A stretch of DNA of 64,000 bases from Streptomyces sp. CA-278952 (GTDB lineage: Bacteria; Actinomycetota; Actinomycetes; Streptomycetales; Streptomycetaceae): the NCBI RefSeq assembly GCF_028747205.1, contig NZ_CP112880.1, forward strand, positions 7,661,501-7,725,500. The letters run 5' to 3'. The notes below the pieces were generated by a model. The model searched no databases and had not been told where the DNA came from. It saw nothing but the letters and a program-made list of their open reading frames with translations. Every line of letters begins with the position of its first letter. Position 1 is the stretch's first letter. The translations under genes and the position numbers were made by a program. Of the stretch, positions 32,401 to 40,908 are shown piece after piece.

Positions 32401-34011
32401 GTGAGCGCCACCATGACTTCCGTCGACGACCCGCCGCCCGCCCCGGCCGCCCCGGCCGCCGGACTGCTGCCGCGGCTCCTCCGCCCGGCCGCCGCCGTGC
32501 TCTCCGGGCTGCTGCTCTACGGGAGCTTCCCGCCCCGGCCCCTGTGGTGGCTCGTACTGCCCGGATTCGCCCTGCTGGGATGGGTGCTGCACGGGCGCCG
32601 GCTCAGGTCCGCCTTCGGCCTCGGTCTCCTCTCGGGCCTCGGTTTCATGCTTCCGTTGCTGCACTGGACCGGTGAGGACGTCGGACCGGTGCCGTGGCTG
32701 GCCCTGGCCGCCGCGGAGGCGCTCTTCATCGCCGTGGGGTGCGTCGGTATCGCCGCGGTGACCCGGCTCGCGTACTGGCCCGTGTGGGCGGCTGCGGTCT
32801 GGACGCTGGACGAGGCGGTCCGCGCCCGGATCCCGTTCGGCGGCTTCCCCTGGGGCAAGATCGCCTTCGGCCAGTCCGAGAGCGCCTTCCTGCCGCTCGC
32901 CGCGCTCGGCGGCACCCCGCTGCTCTCCTTCGCCGTCGTCCTGTGCGGCTTCGGGCTCTGCGAGGCCGTTCGACAGCTCGTCGCGTACCGCAGGACCGGA
33001 AAGGCGCCGCGCGCCGCCGTCGTCGGCGCCGCCGTGAGCGTCCTCGTGCCGGTCGCCGGGGCCCTTGCCGCGCTGCCCCTGGTCGACGACTCGGCGGAGA
33101 ACGGCACGGCCACCGTCGCCGCGATCCAGGGCAACGTGCCGCGCCTGGGCCTCGACTTCAACTCCCAGCGCCGCGCGGTCCTCGACAACCACGCCCGGCG
33201 CACCGCGCAGCTGGCCGAGGACGTGAAGGCGGGCAAGGAGAAGCAGCCCGACTTCGTGCTGTGGCCGGAGAACTCCTCCGACCTTGATCCCTACCTCAAC
33301 GCGGACGCCCGCCAGGTCATCGACGACGCCGTCAAGGCGATCGGCGCCCCCACGGTCGTCGGCTCGGTGGTCGAGAAGGGCTCCGACAGCCTCCGCAACA
33401 CCCTGATCGAGTGGGACCCGGAGCAGGGCCCCGTCGACACGTACGACAAGCGGCACATCCAGCCGTTCGGCGAGTACATGCCGATGCGCACCGTCGCCCG
33501 CTTCTTCAGCGAGGACGTCGACCGGGTGCAGCGCGAGTTCGTCCCCGGCACCGAGGTCGGCGTCTTCGACCTCGCAGGGACGAAGGTGGGGCTCGTGACC
33601 TGTTACGAGGCCGCCTTCGACGACGCCGTACGCGACACCGTCACCCACGGCGGTCAGATGATCGCCGTGCCGAGCAACAACGCGACGTTCGGCCGCAGCG
33701 AGATGACCTACCAGCAGCTGGCCATGTCCCAGGTGCGGGCCGTCGAGCACGGGCGGGCCGTCGTCGTCCCCGTCACCAGCGGGGTCAGCGCGGTGATCCG
33801 CCCGGACGGCACGGTCGTCGAGAAGAGCGGGATGTTCACGCCCGACGCCCTCGTCGACGAGGTCCCGCTGCGCTCCTCGCTCACCCCCGCCACCCGGATG
33901 GGCCCCCTGCCCGAGGGCGTCCTCGCGCTGCTGGCCCTGGCCGGCCTGGGCTGGGCGAGCGTCTCGGCGTTCCGGGCCCGCCGGGGCCGGGGGCCGGGCA
34001 GTAGCACCTGA
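32401..34011 (+). CDS. lnt: Apolipoprotein N-acyltransferase
   Basis: This 536-residue integral membrane enzyme N-acylates the lipobox cysteine of lipoproteins. Several N-terminal helices (residues 20-230) precede a nitrilase-fold domain. Its catalytic triad is visible: Glu in LWPENSSD (about 290), Lys in YDKRHIQPFGEY (about 349) and Cys in VTCYEAAF (about 401). A final helix (PEGVLALLALAGLGWASV) anchors the C-terminus. Streptomyces carry more than one Lnt homolog; which copy this is cannot be told. The GTG start is leaderless. The Nudix gene follows 23 bp after but has its own -10 box. Confidence 0.92.
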   Translation: MSATMTSVDDPPPAPAAPAAGLLPRLLRPAAAVLSGLLLYGSFPPRPLWWLVLPGFALLGWVLHGRRLRSAFGLGLLSGLGFMLPLLHWTGEDVGPVPWLALAAAEALFIAVGCVGIAAVTRLAYWPVWAAAVWTLDEAVRARIPFGGFPWGKIAFGQSESAFLPLAALGGTPLLSFAVVLCGFGLCEAVRQLVAYRRTGKAPRAAVVGAAVSVLVPVAGALAALPLVDDSAENGTATVAAIQGNVPRLGLDFNSQRRAVLDNHARRTAQLAEDVKAGKEKQPDFVLWPENSSDLDPYLNADARQVIDDAVKAIGAPTVVGSVVEKGSDSLRNTLIEWDPEQGPVDTYDKRHIQPFGEYMPMRTVARFFSEDVDRVQREFVPGTEVGVFDLAGTKVGLVTCYEAAFDDAVRDTVTHGGQMIAVPSNNATFGRSEMTYQQLAMSQVRAVEHGRAVVVPVTSGVSAVIRPDGTVVEKSGMFTPDALVDEVPLRSSLTPATRMGPLPEGVLALLALAGLGWASVSAFRARRGRGPGSST

Positions 34012-34021
34012 CCCTGCCACG

Positions 34022-34027
34022 TAGGCT
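34022..34027 (+). promoter_or_regulatory. -10 box of the Nudix gene (leaderless)
   Basis: TAGGCT is followed by 7 nt and the ATG at 34035. It lies in the 23-bp gap after lnt, so the Nudix gene can be transcribed alone. Confidence 0.55.
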
Positions 34028-34034
34028 CGGATCC

Positions 34035-34517
34035 ATGGCTACTCCCGACTTCATCCGTGACCTCCGCGCCACCGCCGGGCACCAGCTGCTCCTGCTGCCC
34101 GGGGTGACGGCGATCGTCCTCGACGACGAGGGCCGCGTGCTGCTCGGGCGGCGCGCGGACACCGGGAAGTGGTCGGTCATCGGCGGGATCTCCGAGCCGG
34201 GGGAGGAGCCGGCGGCGACGGCGGAGCGCGAGGTGCTGGAGGAGACCGGTGTGCACTGCGTGGCCGAGCGGGTGGTGCTCACGCAGGCGCTGGATCCCGT
34301 GCAGTACGCGAACGGCGACATCTGCCAGTACCTGGACGTCACCTTCCGCTGCCGGGCGACCGGCGGCGAGGCGCGGGTCAACGACGACGAGTCGCTGGAG
34401 GTGGGCTGGTTCCCGCTGGACGGGCTCCCGCCCCTCGGCGAGTTCGCCCTGTTCCGGATCAAGCAGGCCCTCACCGAGGGCCCCGCCTGGTTCCAGCCCA
34501 CCCCGCGCACTCCGTGA
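34035..34517 (+). CDS. Nudix hydrolase
   Basis: This is a 160-residue protein with an exact Nudix box. G51, five residues, E57, seven residues, then R65-E66-V-L-E-E-T-G-V73 fit the G-x5-E-x7-REUxEExGU pattern that binds magnesium and hydrolyses nucleoside diphosphates linked to other groups. The substrate specificity is not determinable. The stop is 4 bp from the stop of the convergent ceramidase gene. Confidence 0.92.
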   Translation: MATPDFIRDLRATAGHQLLLLPGVTAIVLDDEGRVLLGRRADTGKWSVIGGISEPGEEPAATAEREVLEETGVHCVAERVVLTQALDPVQYANGDICQYLDVTFRCRATGGEARVNDDESLEVGWFPLDGLPPLGEFALFRIKQALTEGPAWFQPTPRTP

Positions 34518-34521
34518 CCTT

Positions 34522-36582
34522 CTAGTTCACCGTGAAGGAACGCGTCGTCCCGGTGAACGGCGTGATCTTCCCGAGCAGGCTCCTGGCGTCCCCGTGGTGC
34601 ACGATCCGGTACGTGCCGGGTGCCGTGTCCGCCGCGATGTCCCAGGTGATCGTGGCCTTCGAGGTGCCGGTCAGACCGTTCAGCCGCGTCCAGCGGTAGG
34701 TGGTCTCCCAGTCGCCGTCGTCCAGCACGCGCTGCCAGGTGCCGTCCTCCAGCCGCTGCACCTCGAGGAAGGTGGAGCCCCGGCGGACGTTGTTCTTCGG
34801 GTGTCCGGTGGCGAACTCGACGGTCGCGGTGGAGCCGCGCGCGTACGAGTTCTCCGGGGCCTTCAGGACGCCGCCGAACGCCTTGCCGACGGGCGGGTTG
34901 TCGTACACGACCCCCGTCTGGAAGGTGAACTGCCGGCCCGACTCGTCAGGAGGCGTCGCGCCCCGCTCCAGGCTGGTGCCCTCGCGCAGGGAGTCGGTGA
35001 TCCGGGCGTACTCCTGCTGGTAGGCGGGCAGGGTGTAGCGGCCGTACAGCGTGGAGCCGCCCTCGTAGTTCTGGGTGTCGTACTCCTCCGGCGTCGTCAC
35101 GTACTGGCTGTAGGCGTTGGCGTACCCCTGGAGCAGGACGCGGTCCAGGGGGACGTCCAGCCGCTCGGCCACCGTACGGCGTACGCGGAGGCCGGAGGCG
35201 ATCGTGAACTCGCCCGGGGCGGCCACCAGGTGCAGCTCGCCGATCTTCATGATCTGGAGCGGGAGGCGCTTCGGGGTGACCGGGTGGACGGTGCTCAGCA
35301 GCCCCGTGGGGATCAGGCTCGCCTTGGGGTACTGGCAGGTCGCGAGCCAGGACGGGGTGTCGATGCGCAACGCGTCGATGATGGACGCGACCGGGGTGCG
35401 GGTGCCCTCCTCGAAGCCGGGGATCGCGGGGCCGTCCTCGACGCTGCCCGCGAGCGTGGACGCGCCCACGACGGCGGGGCAGGTGCGGTGCTCCTTGCCG
35501 TCCGGGGTGTACTCCTGGCGTACGGTCACGTTCTCCATGTCGACGTAGGCGAGCCGGGAGTCGACCCCTCCGGAGACGGGCCGTGTGTCGTCGTAGATCT
35601 CGCGGGCCTTGTCGAGCTGCCGCTCGCCGATGACGCGCGCGTTCTCGAACTCGTCCTCGGTGGGCCCGGATCCCGGCTTCAGGTTGAGGTTCGGCGACAT
35701 GTCGCCGGCGTTGGTGTTGGGGAAGGCCGCGACGAACCCGGGGGTGTCGTCGAGATAGCGCACGCCCTCATGGTCGTGCTCCCAGGCGTAGGCGGCATAC
35801 CCCTTGTTGTCGGGGCTGATGAGGGTGTTCTTGTTGGTGATCGAGGTGTTGTGGGTGGCGAACCAGCTGATCGCGCCCGCGTCCCGGTCGCCCTGCTTGA
35901 AGCGCAGGACGGTCATCGCCGGGTCGATCGCGTCCGGGAAGGCCGCCCGGTCGGCCGCCGGGTTGCGGTCGAAGGCCTCGCGGGAGCGGTTGACGCTGGC
36001 ATCGGTGAGGGTCCCCGTGCCCAGGCTCATCGTGCCGGGCTTCAGGTCCTCGTGGGCCTGGGCGACGGACTCCGTCATGCCGTCGACGATCGCCCGGTAG
36101 GTCTCCTTCTGGAAGCCGAGGACGGAGAGGTTGTAGGCGACGTGGTGGGAGTAGCCGCCGGGCCCCGAGTGGGTGTGGGTGGCCGACAGCAGGACGTTCT
36201 CCTCGTCGTACAGGTCTCCGTAACGCTCCTTCAGACGGGCGATGACCTCCTGCTGGACGGAGTGGAAGATCATCGCGAGGTCGGCGTTGACGTACACCAC
36301 GCGCTTGCCGCTCGACCGGTCGACGACGACGAAGGCGCGCGACCGCTGCCGCTGATGGATGCCCGACGTCTTCTGGTCGAAGTTGGAGTAGCCCATCATC
36401 CCGGTTTCGGCGGCCTCGCCCGTGACGTCGGAGATGCCTCGCCCGACGAGGTAGTCCCCTCCGCCGGCGGTGTTCGACGCCGACGCGGGGGAGGGGGCGC
36501 CGAGAGTGACCGTGCCGAGGACGGCGGCGAGCACCGCGACGGGGAGCCTGCGTCGGGAGCGGCGGGTGGTGGGGGGTGGCAT
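34522..36582 (-). CDS. Secreted neutral/alkaline ceramidase
   Basis: This 686-residue protein hydrolyses the amide bond of ceramides. A signal peptide covers residues 1-35 (basic RRSRRR, hydrophobic core, A-S-A end). The zinc-site stretch ATHTHSGPGG lies near residues 133-142, and the nucleophile motif NAGDMSPN near 291-298 matches the family G-D-x-S-P-N serine. A C-terminal immunoglobulin-like domain ends the protein (FTVN). The ATG at 36582 has AGGAGG 5 nt upstream. The gene is solitary and convergent with Nudix. Confidence 0.9.
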   Translation of the reverse strand: MPPPTTRRSRRRLPVAVLAAVLGTVTLGAPSPASASNTAGGGDYLVGRGISDVTGEAAETGMMGYSNFDQKTSGIHQRQRSRAFVVVDRSSGKRVVYVNADLAMIFHSVQQEVIARLKERYGDLYDEENVLLSATHTHSGPGGYSHHVAYNLSVLGFQKETYRAIVDGMTESVAQAHEDLKPGTMSLGTGTLTDASVNRSREAFDRNPAADRAAFPDAIDPAMTVLRFKQGDRDAGAISWFATHNTSITNKNTLISPDNKGYAAYAWEHDHEGVRYLDDTPGFVAAFPNTNAGDMSPNLNLKPGSGPTEDEFENARVIGERQLDKAREIYDDTRPVSGGVDSRLAYVDMENVTVRQEYTPDGKEHRTCPAVVGASTLAGSVEDGPAIPGFEEGTRTPVASIIDALRIDTPSWLATCQYPKASLIPTGLLSTVHPVTPKRLPLQIMKIGELHLVAAPGEFTIASGLRVRRTVAERLDVPLDRVLLQGYANAYSQYVTTPEEYDTQNYEGGSTLYGRYTLPAYQQEYARITDSLREGTSLERGATPPDESGRQFTFQTGVVYDNPPVGKAFGGVLKAPENSYARGSTATVEFATGHPKNNVRRGSTFLEVQRLEDGTWQRVLDDGDWETTYRWTRLNGLTGTSKATITWDIAADTAPGTYRIVHHGDARSLLGKITPFTGTTRSFTVN

Positions 36583-36996
36583 GGAACCTCCTGGGGCGGC
36601 AGAGGGGATGCCCGGGCCCGGTCGGCGGCTCGCCGATGGGAGGGGCCGGGGCAGTGTCCCGACCGTAGAGGAGTGTGACCTGCGTCGCATAGATGTCTAC
36701 CGGCCAGTAAGGCGGTGTGCCCGCGAGCCGTCTCGTCCAGCAGGCCCGGGAGCACCTGGACTTCCGCCGCCACTGCCTGGAGCTGACCGGAGCGTGGAGC
36801 CGCTACGACGTCCTCGGCGGCACCGCCGGGACCGGCGTTCGCCCTCGCCCTGCACACGTACGCCACCGGGAACGCGCCGGCCACGTCCTGGGACAGCGCC
36901 CTGCTGCTGAGCTGACCCCTCAGGCCCGTGCGGGGACAAGGTGACGCGGTGCGATAGTGGGGGCGCGTCGGCAAGGGGCCGACCGGAGGGGGCGCC
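36583..36996. other. 414-bp region with ceramidase promoter and a probable gene remnant
   Basis: The first 130 bp must hold the minus-strand promoter of the ceramidase gene. From about 36717 to 36915 the plus strand shows protein-like sequence in two frames (see the pseudogene entry). The last 40 bp lead into the 5'-nucleotidase gene with a GATAGT -10-like word at 36951-36956. Nothing else is evident. Confidence 0.45.
36717..36915 (+). pseudogene. Possible frameshifted gene remnant
   Basis: From GTG 36717 one frame reads VQQAREHLDFRRHCLELTGAWSRYDVLGG. Near 36825 the plausible reading shifts to a second frame, PAFALALHTYATGNAPATSW, ending DSALLLS and a TGA at 36913-36915. Each half has protein-like composition but neither frame is complete. 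This may be the decayed end of an unidentified gene. I do not recognise the family, and it could be chance in GC-rich DNA. Confidence 0.3.
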
Positions 36997-37959
36997 GTGT
37001 ACTACGAACTCGCCGATCGGCTGGTCATCGGGATCGCGTCCAGCGCGCTCTTCGACCTGACCGAGTCGGACGCCGTCTTCCGGGAACAGGGCGAGGAGAG
37101 CTACCGCGCCTACCAGGAGCAGCACGTCGGCGACCGGCTCCGCCCGGGGAGCGCGTTCCCCTTCATCCGGCGCCTGCTGTCGTTGAACGACCTGGGCGAG
37201 GTGGACGACCCGTTGGTCGAGGTCATCGTCCTGTCCCGGAACGACCCCGACACCGGCCTGCGGGTCATGCGCTCCATAGAGAGCCACGGCCTGCCCATCA
37301 GCAGGGCCATCTTCATGCAGGGCCGCTCGCCCCACCGGTTCATGCCCGCCCTCAACATGTCCCTGTTCCTGTCGGCGAACGAGAAGGACGTCCGGGAGGC
37401 CGTCGCCGCCGGGCTGCCCGCCGGGCACGTCCTGGGAGCTCCCTACGAGGACGACGCCGACGACCACGACCTGCGGATCTCCTTCGACTTCGACGGCGTC
37501 CTGGCCACGGACGCGTCGGAGCAGGTGTTCCAGGAGGGCGGGATAGAGAAGTTCCGCGCCCACGAGGTCACCAACGCCGGGATTCCGCACGACGCCGGGC
37601 CGCTGAGGGACTTCCTGGCGAACGTGAACCGGATCCAGCAGCGGGAGGAGCTGGAGCGCCGGAAGAGCCCCGACTACCGGATCCGCCTGCACGTCTCCAT
37701 CGTCACGGCGCGCAACGCACCGGCGCACGAGCGCGCGGTGCAGAGCCTCAAGGGGTGGGGCGTGACCGTCAACGACGCGTTCTTCCTCGGCGGCATCGAC
37801 AAGGGCCGGATCATGAAGATCCTCAAGCCGCACATCTTCTTCGACGACCAGCAGGGCCACCTGGAGAGCACCTCGCGGACCACCCCGAGCGTCCACGTGC
37901 CGTTCGGGAAGCTCAACGAGCCGGTGGCGCCCACGGCCGCGCTCGGCAGCCGAGCGTGA
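36997..37959 (+). CDS. 5'-nucleotidase (cytosolic NT5C1-like, PF06189 type)
   Basis: This is a 320-residue HAD-like phosphatase. VIGIASSALFDL at the N-terminus, VIVLSRNDPDTGLRVMRSIESHGLPISRAIF, then RISFDFDGVLATDASEQVF and FFDDQQGHLES follow the order seen in the bacterial 5'-nucleotidase family related to eukaryotic cytosolic NT5C1A. These enzymes release nucleosides from nucleoside monophosphates. The start GTG 36997 has GGAGGGGG upstream. A hairpin terminator follows at 37981, so the gene is monocistronic. Confidence 0.85.
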   Translation: MYYELADRLVIGIASSALFDLTESDAVFREQGEESYRAYQEQHVGDRLRPGSAFPFIRRLLSLNDLGEVDDPLVEVIVLSRNDPDTGLRVMRSIESHGLPISRAIFMQGRSPHRFMPALNMSLFLSANEKDVREAVAAGLPAGHVLGAPYEDDADDHDLRISFDFDGVLATDASEQVFQEGGIEKFRAHEVTNAGIPHDAGPLRDFLANVNRIQQREELERRKSPDYRIRLHVSIVTARNAPAHERAVQSLKGWGVTVNDAFFLGGIDKGRIMKILKPHIFFDDQQGHLESTSRTTPSVHVPFGKLNEPVAPTAALGSRA

Positions 37960-37980
37960 CCTCCTGGCGCCACGCGTCGT

Positions 37981-38017
37981 AGCCTTCGCGCCGCAGTCCG
38001 GAGGCAGCGCGAAGGCT
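37981..38017. terminator. Hairpin terminator after the 5'-nucleotidase gene
   Basis: AGCCTTCGCGC (37981-37991) and GCGCGAAGGCT (38007-38017) form a perfect 11-bp stem with a 15-nt loop, 22 bp after the stop codon. Confidence 0.75.
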
Positions 38018-38139
38018 CGTGAGCAAGCCGGCCCGCCCCTGCTGCGTGCCGCCGGGCGGCGGGGTACGGTCACCCCCAGGGCCTCGGCCAGCGGGAATTC
38101 GGTCAACGGCCTTGTACGGACAGTGAGTAGAGGAGAGAC

Positions 38140-38925
38140 ATGAGCGTCGACAACGACGATTTCCGCCGCCGGATCCGGTCCGACATTCCGCACTCCGCGC
38201 GCGTCTGGAACGCATGGCTGGGCGGCAAGGACCACTACCCGGTGGACCGGGAACTGGCCGACGTGGTGAGCGCGGCCTACCCGCAGATGGTCGACATCGC
38301 CCGTGCCTCACGCGCCTTCCAGATCCGGGCGATCCACCACCTCGCCTCGGCGGGGGTGCGCCAGTTCCTGGACGTCGGGACCGGGCTTCCGGTGGCGAAC
38401 AGCACGCACGAGGTGGCGCAGAGCATCGCACCCCAGTCGCGGATCGTCTACGTGGACAACGACCCGATCGTCCTGGCCCACGCCGAGGCGCTCCTGACCA
38501 GCGCCCCAGAGGGCCGCACGGCCTACGTGGACGCCGATCTGTCCGACACGGACGCGGTCGTGGACGAGGCGGCCAAGACGCTCGACCTGTCCGAACCCGT
38601 CGCCGTCCTCCTGCTCTCGACCCTGGGTCACCTCGCTCCGGCCGAGGGCATCGAGGTCGTACAGCGGTACCTGGCCCGGATGCCGGCGGGAAGCTACCTG
38701 GTGCTCTGCGACACGGTGACGACGCCTCAGACGCTGGCCGCCCAGGAGGCGTACGCGTCGGGCGACAACCCGCCCTACCTCGTCCGGAAGCCCGAGGAGA
38801 TCACCGACTGCGCCAAGGGCCTGGAGCTGGTCGAGCCGGGATTCGTCTCGATCGACCGCTGGCGGCCCGAGGAGGACGACGCGGTGCCGGTCGACCAGTG
38901 GGGGCTCGTCGCCCGCAAGCCGTAG
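38140..38925 (+). CDS. DUF574-type SAM-dependent methyltransferase (Methyltransf_19)
   Basis: This is a 261-residue protein. The conserved opening IPHSARVWNAWLGGKDHYPVDRE and the SAM-binding stretch FLDVGTGLPVANSTHEVAQ mark the DUF574 family, which is greatly expanded in Streptomyces. VYVDNDPIVLAHAEALL follows as motif II. The substrates of the family are mostly unknown. ATG 38140 has AGAGGAGAG upstream. It is transcribed alone, upstream of and convergent to rheA. Confidence 0.9.
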   Translation: MSVDNDDFRRRIRSDIPHSARVWNAWLGGKDHYPVDRELADVVSAAYPQMVDIARASRAFQIRAIHHLASAGVRQFLDVGTGLPVANSTHEVAQSIAPQSRIVYVDNDPIVLAHAEALLTSAPEGRTAYVDADLSDTDAVVDEAAKTLDLSEPVAVLLLSTLGHLAPAEGIEVVQRYLARMPAGSYLVLCDTVTTPQTLAAQEAYASGDNPPYLVRKPEEITDCAKGLELVEPGFVSIDRWRPEEDDAVPVDQWGLVARKP

Positions 38926-39035
38926 CCGTACGGCGGGCGGGGGTCTGCGCGGCTGACCAGGCTGTGGGTCCGGGAGGGGGCGCCCGGACCCACGTGCGTC
39001 TCCCGGACCGTCTCCCGGACCCGCATGCGTCTCGT

Positions 39036-39734
39036 TCAGTCGCTCCGCCGCTTGATGGCCGTGTCCTCGCGCAGTCGGCTGGTATGGCGGGCGAGTGAAC
39101 CCACACGGTCCGCCAACTTCCTGTGTTCCGAAGCGAGATGCGGTCCGAGCGCGGTCAGCGGGGCGACCAGCGCGGCGGCGTCGTCCGCACCGAGCGCCTG
39201 TCGGAGCAGGTCCAGTGAAGCGTCGGCCGCGGCGGGGAGGTCGGCCAGCGCGGTGATCTGGCTGGCGAGGGACCGCAGGTCGGCCGCGTTCCGCCGGGCC
39301 CATGCGGTGATCGAGCGGTCGCCCGCCCGGCGGTCCCGGGTCGCCTGGACCCGCTGTTCCCCGGTGCTGCCCGCTGAGCCGGGGCGCAGTCGCAGGTAGC
39401 GCCGCTCGGCCGCCTGGCGGCTGGCGACGCCCAACGGATCTGCCAGATCGGCCCAGCTCGCGCCCGCCGCCCGGGCCGTCTCGATCAGCCCGGGCTCCCA
39501 GCCCGCGAGCCGCTCCCGCACCTCACGCAACAGGTGCAGCGAGGCCAGGGCCTGAGCCCGATCGGTGGCAACCGACGGTCCGGAGCCAGTGTCCTCGGAG
39601 CCGGTGTCCTCGGAGTCGACGTGGGCCCCGCGGAGTGCCTCGTCGATGTTCTTCAGAGCCGCCGACGCCGCGAGAAGGGAGGCGGCGCCCGGGGTGGGGG
39701 GCTGGAACGGCTCGGGCCGGGCTCGTGGGGACAC
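39036..39734 (-). CDS. rheA: RheA-like heat-shock repressor (HSP18 transcriptional regulator)
   Basis: This is a 232-residue protein divergent from hsp18. The central part (GLIETARAAGASWADLADPLGVASRQAAERRYLRL) looks like a DNA-binding helix-turn-helix. The remainder is helical, with no membrane segment. In S. albus, RheA is encoded divergently from hsp18, represses it and acts as its own temperature sensor. Gene size and position, and two TGTCATC-type operators in the shared 138-bp gap, agree with that. The start GTG 39734 follows GGGAG. Autoregulation is expected, since one operator lies close to its own promoter. Confidence 0.85.
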   Translation of the reverse strand: MSPRARPEPFQPPTPGAASLLAASAALKNIDEALRGAHVDSEDTGSEDTGSGPSVATDRAQALASLHLLREVRERLAGWEPGLIETARAAGASWADLADPLGVASRQAAERRYLRLRPGSAGSTGEQRVQATRDRRAGDRSITAWARRNAADLRSLASQITALADLPAAADASLDLLRQALGADDAAALVAPLTALGPHLASEHRKLADRVGSLARHTSRLREDTAIKRRSD

Positions 39735-39762
39735 GGGAGCTCCCTTGCTCGCTCGAAAATCT

Positions 39763-39781
39763 TGTCATCCTTTCGGCGACA
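39763..39781. promoter_or_regulatory. Second, degenerate RheA-type operator
   Basis: TGTCATC (39763-39769), 5 bp and GGCGACA (39775-39781) keep the TGTCATC-N5-GATGACA layout with two mismatches in the right arm. It lies 27 bp from the perfect site and nearer to rheA, so it probably serves rheA autoregulation or cooperative binding. Confidence 0.55.
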
Positions 39782-39788
39782 CGATCAG

Positions 39789-39817
39789 TTGTCATCGAAT
39801 GGATGACATGCTACAAC
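39789..39817 (+). promoter_or_regulatory. hsp18 promoter
   Basis: The -35 TTGTCA (39789-39794), 17-bp spacer and -10 TACAAC (39812-39817) give a good vegetative-type promoter with the RheA operator inside the spacer. The expected transcript has a leader of about 50 nt carrying the GGAGG site. Confidence 0.7.
39790..39808. promoter_or_regulatory. Perfect RheA operator in the hsp18 promoter
   Basis: TGTCATC (39790-39796), GAATG and GATGACA (39802-39808) are an exact match to the TGTCATC-N5-GATGACA site I recall for S. albus RheA. It occupies the end of the -35 and most of the spacer of the hsp18 promoter. Confidence 0.85.
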
Positions 39818-39872
39818 GGTCTCAGGTGAAAGGCACGGGCCGTCCGCCCGATCGACTGGAGGTGTTTCCGTC

Positions 39873-40304
39873 ATGCTGATGCGTACCGACCCCTTCCGTG
39901 AACTCGACCGGATCACCGAGCAGCTCCTCCGCCCCGGCACCTGGTCGCGGCCCTCGGCGATGCCGATGGACGCGTATCGAGAGGGCGACGAGTACGTGGT
40001 GGCGTTCGATCTCCCCGGCGTGCCGCCGGACGCGATCGACATCGACGTCGAGCGGAACATGCTGACCGTCAAGGCCGAGCGCCGGCCGGCGGTGAACGAC
40101 GACCATGTGCAGATGGAGCTCTCCGAGCGTCCGCTGGGCGTCTTCTCCCGGCAGATCGTGCTCGCCGATTCACTCGACACCGAACAGATCGACGCCGAGT
40201 ACGAGGCGGGGGTGCTGACCCTGCGCATCCCGATCGCCGAGCGCGCCAAGCCACGCAAGATCGCCCTTGGCGGGGAGACCCGGCGCAAGCAGATCAGGGG
40301 CTGA
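39873..40304 (+). CDS. hsp18: Small heat-shock protein Hsp18 (Hsp20/alpha-crystallin family)
   Basis: This is a 143-residue ATP-independent holdase chaperone. The N-terminus [19 protein letters not shown], the alpha-crystallin core ([17 protein letters not shown] through [19 protein letters not shown]) and the L-x-I/V-x-I motif (LRIPI) near the end are all present. The length equals that of S. albus Hsp18 as I recall it. ATG 39873 follows GGAGG. Expression should be repressed by RheA at normal temperature. Two DUF2267 genes lie downstream. Confidence 0.93.
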   Translation: MLMRTDPFRELDRITEQLLRPGTWSRPSAMPMDAYREGDEYVVAFDLPGVPPDAIDIDVERNMLTVKAERRPAVNDDHVQMELSERPLGVFSRQIVLADSLDTEQIDAEYEAGVLTLRIPIAERAKPRKIALGGETRRKQIRG

Positions 40305-40402
40305 CCCGGCTCGGCCCACGACAGCGCGAGGGCAGGGACGGCCTCCCCTTTCCCTCCCCGCTCCCGGCCCTCGCCCGGCAACGACCCGAGGGGGTAGCTG
40401 CG

Positions 40403-40801
40403 GTGACCCTGCGATGGGAGGCGTTCCTGGATCGGATCCGGGAGCGCGGCGAGTACGGGACGCGAACGGAGGCCGAACGCGCCACGCGCGTCGTCCTCGC
40501 CCTCCTCGGCGCCCACCTGGTCGGCGGAGAGCGGGCCGAACTGGCCGCCCGGCTGCCGGAGACCATGGCCCTGATCCTGCTCAACCCCCTTCAGGCCGCC
40601 GAGCCGCTCTCCCCGGAGCGTTTCGTGCGTGCCACCGCGGCCTGGATCGAGGGGGCCGGCGAACAGACCGCCCGATGGGACGTCGGAGCTGTTCTGAGCG
40701 TCGCGGCGGAGGCGGCGGGCGAGGAACTCACCCGCCGCATTCTGCTCCAACTGCCGCCCGGGTATGACGTGCTCTTCGGTGGGCACACGCAGGACGCATG
40801 A
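40403..40801 (+). CDS. DUF2267 domain protein (1)
   Basis: This is a 132-residue helical protein: WEAFLDRIRERGEYGTRTEAERATRVVLALLGAHLVGGERAELAARLP and a C-terminal RILLQLPPGYDVLFGG. This is the DUF2267 two-fold helical arrangement found in small stress-associated proteins. The GTG at 40403 follows GAGGGGG. It is 98 bp after hsp18 on the same strand and followed by a second DUF2267 gene, so co-expression with hsp18 is possible. The biochemical role is unknown. Confidence 0.82.
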   Translation: MTLRWEAFLDRIRERGEYGTRTEAERATRVVLALLGAHLVGGERAELAARLPETMALILLNPLQAAEPLSPERFVRATAAWIEGAGEQTARWDVGAVLSVAAEAAGEELTRRILLQLPPGYDVLFGGHTQDA

Positions 40802-40908
40802 TCTAGATCCACCCCGCCGCCCCTCCCGTGCCGCCGTGCCGGCGCGCCGTCGGAGCGGGCGGCGCCCCGATCCGAGCAGTAGTACTGATGAGAAAGGCTG
40901 CCGAAACG

